50,531 bases of DNA from positions 1 through 50,531 of the forward strand of contig NBIV01000384.1 in the NCBI GenBank assembly GCA_003194525.1, written 5' to 3'. Below are positions 1 to 8,846 of this stretch, piece after piece. A program made the translations under genes and the position numbers. The notes beneath the pieces are model-generated. The model made no database searches, had not been told where the DNA came from, and was given only the letters and a program-made list of their open reading frames with translations. Source of the stretch: Gracilariopsis chorda. Its lineage: Eukaryota > Rhodophyta > Florideophyceae > Gracilariales > Gracilariaceae. Position 1 is the stretch's first letter. Each line of letters opens with the position of its first letter.

Positions 1-861
1 GTGGACTTGGTGTTTTTGCCGCTTTCGCGTGTTTATGATTACTACCGCTATTAGCGGGTGTCTCAGCCCTCGGCGGATCCGCACTGTGCGCCAGGTGCAC
101 ACCTGTGCATGCGCCGTGTGCCGCCCAAGGCGTGAGTGGACCACGTGTGACACGGATAGTCAAGAGGAGGTTGGCACCACGGTGTGGACATTTAGTTAAT
201 TTATTTTATTATTAATTATTTATCTACGCTACAGTAGGGAGATTACTACACTATATAGTGGCTCGCGCGACCTCGCCCTGACACTGAGTAAACTTCCCAA
301 CCAGGGTTCTTGGCTCTAAGTCTTTTCCGCTTTCGCGAGTCTTCTACACTCCTCGGAGGTAAAGCCGCGTTACTAACGGTAGACCTATCCACCCTGCGTC
401 ACTAGGAGTATCACCGCCTTGGGCACTTGTCACTTAATTCACCACCGCCGTGTTCTCGCCCCTGTATAGGGTTCCTTTGTACCTTTTTCCGTGGTCCCGT
501 TGGCCCACACCCCCGTCGCCCCCAATCAGGCATCCCCCGTATTTCCCTTACCCCACTCTCGTGGTTCCTACCCCTTTGTGTGGTTGCTCGTCACCGCTGA
601 CGCGTGTCTCTCGTGCCGGTATCCCGTGACGTCTTCCCCCACTTACGTGGACTCGTACTCCTTGGAAGGGCTGTTTTCCCATTCGTGGTGATCCTAATCC
701 TACCGTTTCAACTCTCCCCGCTTGGCGTGAGGGTGAGCCTCGGCTTTACAACCCGACTTCGTCGTGCTCATCCGGAGAGGCTCCGTTCGCTGTGTTACCC
801 TCCAGAGGGGAAGATTCCAAACGTCTTCGTGTGTAGTCCCGCTTGCGGGTATTGCACTACA
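1..861 (+). repeat. 5' LTR of the chromovirus
   Basis: Nearly identical to 10734-11595. The 3' copy begins TGTGGACTTGG and both end CACTACA, giving the usual TGT...ACA ends. Small ORFs in it (for example 491-691) are present in both LTRs and are not taken as genes. A TATA-like CTATATAG lies near 252; the 3' copy reads CTATGTAG. Confidence 0.93.
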
Positions 862-864
862 AAG

Positions 865-877
865 TGGTCTCCCGACC
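865..877 (+). other. Candidate tRNA primer-binding site
   Basis: TGGTCTCCCGACC starts three bases after the LTR end. TGG is the complement of a tRNA 3' CCA end, and the spacing is normal for an LTR element. The tRNA species was not identified. Confidence 0.5.
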
Positions 878-975
878 TAGAATCGGAAACGGTTAGGTTT
901 TGTATACCTCTCCTCGGAGATTCACTGTCCAAACTTTTGGTTTCTTACCACTTCGTGGGAGTTTTTGGTCTACAC

Positions 976-3089
976 ATGTCTCGGCGACCATCCTCCGCCG
1001 AACCCGTTGTCACGCGGAGTCGTTCCGTCAGTGACGTGGAACAGGCAGAGATCTCGAAGGTCCCCGCTGGCCACCCTCGACGTGCCACTTTGAAAGGCAA
1101 GTCGAAGGGCCAAGACTCGTCGAGAGCCCAGAAACCCCCGCCTAAGGCGTTGAAGGACGCTCCCAACTCTGATGTCGACCCGGCCTCTGCCGATGTAGCT
1201 GCACCCCGGAGGGGAGACCCCGATACCGACGCCCCCCTAGTGTCCAAGCGCAGCTTGAGGAGATGCGTGAAGCACAAAATGCCCTCGTGGAGGAGTTTGA
1301 AGTCCTGCGTGTCAGGTTTGATACCTCTTCTATGAAGGATTTGGCTGAGGACATTCGCCTTTTAAGGGCGGATGTCAACACTGTGTTGGAATGTTTTGGT
1401 GGCCCTGCCAACTATGTTGAGAATGTGGAAACCCGATTTGATCGTGTCAGTGCCCGTCTGAGGACGTTGGAGCAAACTATCTTGATGGATGACAACGTCC
1501 CGGGTGAAGCCGCTGCTGTCTCGCAAAAAGCGAAGCGCGAGAAGAAAGATTCTACCCGCCGCACTCGTAAGAAGCAGCCCAAGCACGATCCCGACTCGTC
1601 GGATTCCTCCCTATCTTCACAGGATTCAGACCATTCAGATGGTTCGGTGTCGTCGGATTCTTCGTCGGACGAAGATCGTCGCCGACGCCCGTCCCATTCT
1701 AAACGGTCTTCTTCCACCCAAGGTGTGATTCGCCCCCGGAGGAAGGGAAGGAAACACTTAGGATTGAGGGAACTCAAATGTACTAATCCCCTCTACAAGA
1801 GGTTGGTATCGTACCGATATTATCGGCTTGAGGACTCCTCATTGGATCGTACACCCCGCGGTACGGGTAAGGTGAAGGACTGCATAAAGCGTATGCAGCT
1901 TTCCCTTCGTAACCAGTCCTTTTCTGGAGAGGATCCCATATTGGTGTTAGACTTCTTCGGAAGGTTCGTTTCCGAAGCGGACATACTTGGTATGAACAAA
2001 GGCCAGGCGTTTATTGCCCTACCGTATTTTCTACGTGGACTCGCCGAGGATCAATACAACTCTGTAAGAGGTTCTTCCCGAGCCTCCAAAGGAAGTGTAA
2101 CGTGCTGGCCGGAAGCGGTTCAGTACCTCTTGCGATCCTACGCGACGAACAACGCTATTCAAGCGGCTATTCTCGCTTTACGCGATACCCGCCAGAAATC
2201 TGGAGAGACGGAAACCGAATTCTCGGTACGCCTTAATAAGGCTTTCCACAGGTGTGGCAATGTTTACTCGTCTGGAGAGCGCTGCACCATGTATATCGAT
2301 GGATTAGATCCGGCAATCCGTACGCTGGTGGCCCGATATCGGGAGGATCGTCGTAACACCACCTATCTGGAGTTGATTCAACACGCGCAAGCGGAAGGCG
2401 ATGCACTTCGAGCTCGTATCCCTGCATCGAAGTCTCGTCCCACCAAGGCGTTGATGATGGAAGCTAGTTCACCATCTTTATCACTAGCAGCGAGTGGACG
2501 CCCTTCAAGGGACTACGATAACGTTTACCTCGCTCAGGCCGGTGCTCAGTCTATTCCGACAACGGAACTGCCGTCCACGACGGATGCGTCCTACGACACA
2601 GCTCAGGAGAATTCCCTGCTGTATGTTGACGGACCCCGTGTTCACGGACCTCGCATTCCCTATTCGAATGGTGCCCTCCGGCAGAGTCGTCCCGGATGGA
2701 AGGATACCCGCCCAGCGGTGAGACACACGGATGCTCGTTCCGGTCAGGCCCCCCCACGCTCTGGAGTCATATGCCACATATGTTACGAACACGGTCACAT
2801 TTCACCGGACTGCATCCTCACTTTGAGAGAAGTAACCCGAGTGATCGGTAACTATGAAGCCCTTACTCCAGCGGAGAAGCAGACCGTTCCGATTGCATCG
2901 TACTTACGAGCGAAGACGGACTTCCCCCGGAATATCCCGGATACGAACCCGCGACACGCGTTGCTTTCCCCTGCTGAGCAGGTCACTAACCCCCGTCTTG
3001 TTCGACAAGACAACCCCGCTAGCGCTCCACTGCTAGTGGTTCAGGATTCTGAGACCCCGCCTCAGGCGGAACGGGCTCAGGAAAACTGA
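976..3089 (+). CDS. Gag polyprotein of the chromovirus (two overlapping frames)
   Basis: Structural capsid/nucleocapsid protein. The first frame starts at the ATG at 976 (MSRRPSS) and gives a basic, Ser/Pro-rich N-terminus. The rest is open in another frame through 3089 (608 residues from 1263). The frames would join if one more C were present in the six-C run at 1232-1237, where the second frame continues as a coiled-coil-like segment (QLEEMREAQN). An acidic Ser/Asp-rich tract follows, then a capsid-like helical region, then a CCHC zinc knuckle (CHICYEHGHISPDC) near 2770-2812. The 3' end overlaps the protease frame. The frame break may be a sequence error, a mutation or programmed frameshifting. 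Confidence 0.85.
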
Positions 3090-3615
3090 TTTCGGGAGTC
3101 TCCCCTACGGGAGTGGCGCCCTCAGAGTTGAGGTTGAAGGCGCCCGAGGCGTCACTGCCTCGCTCCCCGGTCAAAATCCTTACTAGGAAACAGGCCGTCT
3201 CAGACGTGAACTCTGAACACTTTAGTGTTCTGCGTCGACCGTGGAAACGTGTTCGAAACAACCGGTTCCCGGACAGAGTTTTGGTAATGGCCAAGAGAAA
3301 CTACAAGGTATATGCTGACCGTGGCCTTTCCACCCAGTTTATGGTGCGAGTTCTCACTGTTTTGGACACAGGTGCACGCCCGAACTTCATCGTTGAGTCG
3401 CTCCTGCCACCGTTGTTGCAGTCTCAGATCCGCCATGGCGTGATGTCGCGGATGCGAATGATAACCCGTTATCAACGGTTGGGACAATCGACCTGGGCGT
3501 GCGCCTTGGCTCCTTTCTTGTGAAACTCAACTTTATTGTTTGTCGGAAACTTGCTGCCCCTTTGATCTTGGGATGCGACTTCTGTGACAGATTCGTCGAT
3601 GCCATCAGGCCCCTC
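3086..3615 (+). CDS. Retropepsin-like protease segment of pol (frame-broken)
   Basis: Aspartic protease that would cut Gag-Pol. The frame is open through the Gag stop (-1 relative to Gag) and reads through LDTGA near 3364-3378, the active-site Asp-Thr-Gly. About 60 bases later the frame is lost; homology resumes one frame over from about 3436 with the flap and C-terminal motif LILGCDF near 3566-3586. A further one-base shift at 3610-3613 (a four-C run) leads into the RT frame. The three pieces together have the length expected of a Gypsy protease region. No separate start codon is needed if it is expressed by frameshift from Gag. Confidence 0.75.
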
Positions 3616-3623
3616 TAAGACGT

Positions 3624-6600
3624 GTGGAAATGGAAGACGGCTCCTCCGTTCCGATCGTACATCGTCCTCTACGACGTGCCTCGAAGAAGCACGTTCCATT
3701 ACCTGCTGCGCAGGAACCCCCACCGGCTTCCCGGGACTCTACAAAGCTCCGCGTTGCCGCGTCTGTCCAACTTCCACCGGAATCCCAAGTTTGGGTACGA
3801 GTCACCTCCCGTCAACACGGTTTACGAGTAATTCAACCCCTTTCATCCTTATATGATAGGTATCAACTCGCCGTGGCGAATGGAGTAGCTCAAATTGAGC
3901 CCGATAAACCGTTCAACGTGCTGGTCGCCAATCTAGGCTCTACGCCCCAGTCACTGGTGAAAAACCAAGTCATTGGTTCGGTAATGCCCCACCCCACCGC
4001 GATGGTTCCCACGAGAATGACCGCCGCCGATGTCCTCGGTCTCGTTCACTCTAACGAGGGGGAGGACACTGCCGTCCAAATGCCGAAATGCTCGGATGCT
4101 AAGCCGGTTCCAACGAGTTACGACCGGATTGATCCCGTGAAAGAACTCGAGGAACTTGACCTCGGTCATGTGCCGGAATCGCACCGTGGACGTCTCCGTG
4201 AGATGCTACGGAATTTCACCACGATTTGGGATGGCCCCCTAGGGGAGATTACTACAACGGAGCACCGGATTGACTTGCTACCTGATACCAGGCCGATCGC
4301 TCAGCACCCCTATAGGGCAGGCCCTAAAGCTCGAGAAGAGGAAGAATTCCAAGTGGAAAAGATGCTCCGAGCTGGATTAATAGAACCGGCTCAGTCGCCG
4401 TGGGCATCCCCAGTGGTACTGGCTCCGAAACCGGATGGATCTTGGCGCTTTTGCATCGATTACCGTCGACTGAACGCCGTAACCATCAAGGATGTGTACC
4501 CGATCCCACGAATGGATGAGTACATCGATTCACTCGGAAATGCTACCGTTTTCACGGCTCTAGACGCCAATTGGGGATACTGGCAGGTGCCCGTCAGGGA
4601 ACAGGACCGCGACAAGACTGCTTTTGTCTGTCACTCCGGACTCTACCGTTTCAAACGGATGCCTTTTGGTTTGACCAATGCTCCCGCTACTTTCCAGCGT
4701 GCTATCGACATACTACTGGCTCGCTTCAAATGGCGTACATGCCTCGTCTACCTGGACGATATCATAGTATTCTCAGATAATTTGGATGACCACCTCACAC
4801 ACGTGAGAGATATCATGACCACGCTACGTGAAGCTGGAGTTACTCTCAAGTTGAGGAAATGTGAGTTCTTTACAGATACAGTGAAGTATCTGGGCCACAT
4901 AATCCGCCCTGGGCGTGTGATGATCGAGGAAGCTCGAGTTAAGTCGCTCCCTCAAGCGAAGGAACCCGCCACTCAAACGGAACTATGCTCCTTTCTAGGA
5001 TTAGTCAACGTCTATCGACGGTTTATCCCGAGTTGTGCGGATATGTCAGCACCCTTGAACGCGCTCTTGCGGAAAGGCCAACCACCGAAATTGGAACCCT
5101 TTACGTCCGTCGAGACGAAGGCGTTTAACTCCCTCAAGGAGGCTGTAACATCAGCACCGATCTTATCGTTACCGAAACCCGGACTACCGTTTACCGTAGA
5201 CACGGATGCTAGTGACTACCAAGTAGGTTGCGCTCTCTTTCAGACAACTCCCGAAGGAGAACGAACCCCTATTGGGTATTGGTCACGCTCACTGAATGTT
5301 CACGAGCGGAATTACTCCGTCTCGGAGAAAGAGTGTCTTGCAGTTGTGTGGGCACTCTCCACTCTCCGCCCCTATCTTATGGGTGTGAACTTCACCGTTT
5401 ACACGGATCACTCGTCATTACGATGGCTCATGACAGTCTCTGAACCGTCAGGCCGCTTAATGCGTTGGAGGCTCCACCTTGCGGAATTCGACTTCGAGGT
5501 GATCTACAAGAAGGGCACAAAGAACGCTCAGGCGGACGCGCTGTCGCGTTTACTCACGGATGGTGAAACTCTACCCGCTGGGGACGAGGACATTCCTTGC
5601 TTCGTCGTCGACGGTCGAGAACCAGAGGCCCCGGACCGTGAACCCGATAACTCGGATGAAGAACCGGAATCGGATGATGAACTGGACGCACTACTCGTCT
5701 CGGACGATGCTCAGAAACCCCCACCGGGTAATTTCGTGCCAATACCCCCGGAGGAGATGGTCAGAGAACAACAAGTTGATCCCTTCTGTACTCAGATTCG
5801 CGCCCGACTTAATGGCAGTGCGCAACTCCCTTTCGAGGTGAATGATGTTGGATACCTCGTCAGGACGGTTCAAACAACCCCACAGGTAGTGGTACCGCAT
5901 ACTCTACAATCTAGAGTGTTGCACTTGTCGCACTATGCGAAACTTGGTGGACACGCCGGTGGACGGAAACTTTACCTCACGTTGCGACGGAGTTACCATT
6001 GGCCAGCCATGGCTGTGGACTGCTACGCGACTGTGCGGTCATGCACGGAGTGTGCCAAAAACCGGGTCAAACTCCGGAAGCACTCAACGAAGTTGAAGTT
6101 ATTTCCAGCACGGGCCCCTCTCGAGTTTGTCGCAATTGTCCTCTTGGGACCGCTGCTCACCACAAAGCGTGGACATAAGTTTTTACTCGTTATCACGGAT
6201 CGTTTCTCCAAGTTGGTTCGCACCGTACCTTTACGGAAGATATCCGCTTTCGCGGTGGCGCAAGCCTTCATCACCCATTGGGTATTTGTCTACGGACCAC
6301 CGGTTAACATTCTATCCGATAACGGAAAGCAATTCGCATCGCGATTCTTTGAGGACGTGTGTCGGATTCTCGATATCAAGAATCTGTTCACAACGACCTA
6401 CCACCCCCAGTGTAATGGGCAAGTCGAGCGGTTTAACCGAACGCTGTTAGCCTCTCTCCGTTCTTACGTTGCTGATCACCCCAAAACATGGGACCTGTAC
6501 ACTGACGCCTTGACGTTTGCGTATAACACACAGGTACACCGTACAACGGGTTTGACTCCATTTGAATTGGTACTTTCGCGTCATCCGCCCGCCGTAGCGT

Positions 6601-6986
6601 TGGAACCCCAGCCTACGCTGGCAAACTTCCCTTCCGTGAAGGATTATCGCCAACGATGGAAAGCGTGGCTTATGAAGTTAATCCCGGTCGCCCGGAGCTC
6701 CATGGCACGAGCACAGGCCGCGTACAAGCGTGATTTTGACTCTCGTGTACGAGGTACAGCACCGCCAATTAAGGAGGGTGACTACGTCTTCGTCCGTAAG
6801 GAGCACTGGAACCCTGATAAGGAGAAACGGCATAAGCTCTCACCCGTCGCGGACGGTCCCTACAAGGTCATATCAGTGGATAACGACACCTTAGTGGTGG
6901 AAATGAACGACGCTCATGAGCGGATGTCCCGCGATCGCGTTGTTATGGCACCGCCACCCTCCGTAGAGGTTGCTTACCAAGATTAG
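3624..6986 (+). CDS. Pol: reverse transcriptase, RNase H and integrase
   Basis: The 1120-residue frame holds an RT with fingers/palm motifs and the catalytic YLDD at residues 376-379. RNase H follows with Asp526 in DTDASD, the KECLAV helix and Asp595 in YTDHSS. The integrase has an HHCC zinc finger near 6000-6060 and the catalytic residues Asp899 and Glu935, spaced D35E as in the family. The first catalytic Asp is replaced by Val839 (GTC at 6138-6140, in AIVLLGP where the family has a D), so this copy's integrase should be inactive. The C-terminal GPYKV-type integrase domain is present. The frame ends at a TAG and stays open in the same frame for another 549 codons (the chromodomain ORF). Confidence 0.95.
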   Translation: MEMEDGSSVPIVHRPLRRASKKHVPLPAAQEPPPASRDSTKLRVAASVQLPPESQVWVRVTSRQHGLRVIQPLSSLYDRYQLAVANGVAQIEPDKPFNVLVANLGSTPQSLVKNQVIGSVMPHPTAMVPTRMTAADVLGLVHSNEGEDTAVQMPKCSDAKPVPTSYDRIDPVKELEELDLGHVPESHRGRLREMLRNFTTIWDGPLGEITTTEHRIDLLPDTRPIAQHPYRAGPKAREEEEFQVEKMLRAGLIEPAQSPWASPVVLAPKPDGSWRFCIDYRRLNAVTIKDVYPIPRMDEYIDSLGNATVFTALDANWGYWQVPVREQDRDKTAFVCHSGLYRFKRMPFGLTNAPATFQRAIDILLARFKWRTCLVYLDDIIVFSDNLDDHLTHVRDIMTTLREAGVTLKLRKCEFFTDTVKYLGHIIRPGRVMIEEARVKSLPQAKEPATQTELCSFLGLVNVYRRFIPSCADMSAPLNALLRKGQPPKLEPFTSVETKAFNSLKEAVTSAPILSLPKPGLPFTVDTDASDYQVGCALFQTTPEGERTPIGYWSRSLNVHERNYSVSEKECLAVVWALSTLRPYLMGVNFTVYTDHSSLRWLMTVSEPSGRLMRWRLHLAEFDFEVIYKKGTKNAQADALSRLLTDGETLPAGDEDIPCFVVDGREPEAPDREPDNSDEEPESDDELDALLVSDDAQKPPPGNFVPIPPEEMVREQQVDPFCTQIRARLNGSAQLPFEVNDVGYLVRTVQTTPQVVVPHTLQSRVLHLSHYAKLGGHAGGRKLYLTLRRSYHWPAMAVDCYATVRSCTECAKNRVKLRKHSTKLKLFPARAPLEFVAIVLLGPLLTTKRGHKFLLVITDRFSKLVRTVPLRKISAFAVAQAFITHWVFVYGPPVNILSDNGKQFASRFFEDVCRILDIKNLFTTTYHPQCNGQVERFNRTLLASLRSYVADHPKTWDLYTDALTFAYNTQVHRTTGLTPFELVLSRHPPAVALEPQPTLANFPSVKDYRQRWKAWLMKLIPVARSSMARAQAAYKRDFDSRVRGTAPPIKEGDYVFVRKEHWNPDKEKRHKLSPVADGPYKVISVDNDTLVVEMNDAHERMSRDRVVMAPPPSVEVAYQD

Positions 6987-8633
6987 AACCAACACACCCC
7001 AGTGGAACAACCCACATCTGTGGTTAACAGGCCTTCTGTGTTGCCACACCCTTCAAGAGGACTCTCAGATATACCGTCCTTATCGGACGCAGGCCCGAAT
7101 GGCCTTTCTTCTCTAACGTCACCGCGCGGTGTCTATCCCCGCAATTTGGGCGCTTCTACCACTCCCCATGCCGCTCCATCTAAGGAGGGGGAGGAGAACC
7201 ATAACTCTCGTCCAGAGACTGAAACCGCTTCGTCGCGTCATGAAAACCGTGGTGCACGGACCTCCGGAAACATCGAAAAGGATAATAGTGGACCGAGAGT
7301 TCCGTCTACTGACGTGCCATCTTCGCATTTGCGCGCTACAGCTACCGCTGAACCCTCTCGAGGAAGTTCTACCGCATCTGCGCCAGATCGCACTCCCCAC
7401 CGGGATTCTAGTCGTCAAAATGCACCACGCAGTGGGAAGTCTCTCGCCAAAGTGAAATCGTTGCAGGAAACTATTCGCGTTCGCGATACTGAACCGGCTG
7501 TGCCGTCGAGCGTTGATCCCCATTCCGTGGGTCACGGTTCGTCAACAACAGCTACGCTGGATAATGCAGAGCAGGCCCTCGCGGGATCCTCTGAGCCGAC
7601 TATACCGGACGTGGTAACTCCTACTGCACGGCAGAACACACCGGCCAGGCCGGGAAAGCACACCGTACAGGACGGAAGGAAAACGACCAGCAAGCTGGAA
7701 TCTGGTTTAGGACCATCGCGCAGTCGCGAACTCACTCCGAGTGTCTCGGTTGATCCCGACAGTGTCGCCGAAGTCGCACCGGTGACTCCGGAAGGAAAGC
7801 ACGTCAAAGACGGAAATACTTCGTCGCCGAAGCGAGAAAACATACCGGCAGCACCGTTGCAACCGCCCTCACGTGAGGAGGCGGAACGCAACACGGCGCG
7901 GACAACCCTCGACCATCCGTTGCAAACGGCACGTGACCCCGACACCGTAGGGACGGCAAAGGCACCAATTACCGCCCGAGGCGAGTCGACGCGTACTGTA
8001 CGACGCACCGTGGTGCAACCGACTTCGTCGTCTGAAGCACCCCCGTCAAGACGGATATCTACACACAAACCTGTGGTTCGCGACCCAGATGCTCATCTTT
8101 CAGATGCGTTAGAAGCCCCTCAAAGGGTATCATCAATAGAAGCCCCCTCAAGGAGTGAAGAAACCGCGAAGCGGGATACTTTAACCCACAGCAAGGGTCA
8201 CGATACGCACCATCAAGTGGTCGACGCAAACGGCCGTGCCGAGGACCTCCAGACCCGCGAAATGGATGAACCTACCCGGAAACCGGTTAATGACCCCTCA
8301 AAGGGCATGGAAAGGCAGTACCAAGCCATGCCCCTTCCGGGGAAGACTGTCCAACACCCACCAGTGGTGGTAGAGCGTGCCGTGCAGGACGCGATAATGC
8401 GAACACGGCGAGGCCGGGAAGTCTACAAACAGGAGTTTGTCGTTGACCACATTGTGGAACATTCTTACCATCCAGATGGTTACATCCAGTACCGCGTACG
8501 CTGGTACGGTTTCGGGCCCGAATATGAATCGGATGAGCCGATAGAGCACCTCCCACGTTCGAAAGTGGTGTCATATCATCGCAGAACGCGAACGGGAATC
8601 CCGGCATCGGTGATAAACGCCCAAGTGGGATAA
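6987..8633 (+). CDS. Chromodomain ORF, in frame with pol after one TAG
   Basis: This 549-codon stretch follows pol in the same reading frame, separated only by the TAG at 6984-6986. The first 450 or so residues are low-complexity and rich in Ser, Thr, Pro, Arg and Glu, probably disordered. The last 60 or so (from about 8427) form a chromodomain: FVVDHIVEH, YRVRWYGFGPEYESDEP and a C-terminal helix. In chromoviruses the chromodomain is normally the integrase C-terminus and steers insertion to marked chromatin. No good ATG lies near the start, so it is best seen as the C-terminal part of Pol, made either by stop-codon readthrough or separated by a nonsense mutation. Confidence 0.8.
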   Translation, partial: NQHTPVEQPTSVVNRPSVLPHPSRGLSDIPSLSDAGPNGLSSLTSPRGVYPRNLGASTTPHAAPSKEGEENHNSRPETETASSRHENRGARTSGNIEKDNSGPRVPSTDVPSSHLRATATAEPSRGSSTASAPDRTPHRDSSRQNAPRSGKSLAKVKSLQETIRVRDTEPAVPSSVDPHSVGHGSSTTATLDNAEQALAGSSEPTIPDVVTPTARQNTPARPGKHTVQDGRKTTSKLESGLGPSRSRELTPSVSVDPDSVAEVAPVTPEGKHVKDGNTSSPKRENIPAAPLQPPSREEAERNTARTTLDHPLQTARDPDTVGTAKAPITARGESTRTVRRTVVQPTSSSEAPPSRRISTHKPVVRDPDAHLSDALEAPQRVSSIEAPSRSEETAKRDTLTHSKGHDTHHQVVDANGRAEDLQTREMDEPTRKPVNDPSKGMERQYQAMPLPGKTVQHPPVVVERAVQDAIMRTRRGREVYKQEFVVDHIVEHSYHPDGYIQYRVRWYGFGPEYESDEPIEHLPRSKVVSYHRRTRTGIPASVINAQVG

Positions 8634-8846
8634 GCAAGCCACTGCGGTGGAAGGAAGGAAATGAAGGATCGAGTTGTGGTATGGAAAGGAAGAAAGGAAA
8701 GGAAAGAAGAAGGAACACAAGTCAACTTGGATTTTGTTCGATACGATCGATGGAACACCGACTAGTCGAAGAACTACCCTACGTCACAAGGTTGCACCCC
8801 CATGGTGAGGGAACACGCCCCCTTACGGGTTGGAACTGCCCCCACC
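8634..8846. other. Convergent spacer with internal polypurine tract
   Basis: The gap between the sense chromodomain ORF and the antisense ORF, which run tail to tail. A pure A/G run covers 8683-8715, and another purine-rich stretch lies at about 8647-8669. It may be an internal plus-strand primer (central PPT), or the PPT of an ancestral element from before the downstream segment was gained. No ORF is supported here. Confidence 0.5.

Noticed and set aside
491..691. 66-codon ORF repeated at 11225-11425
   Set aside because: Lies wholly in the LTR and simply reflects the LTR duplication; no protein-like features.
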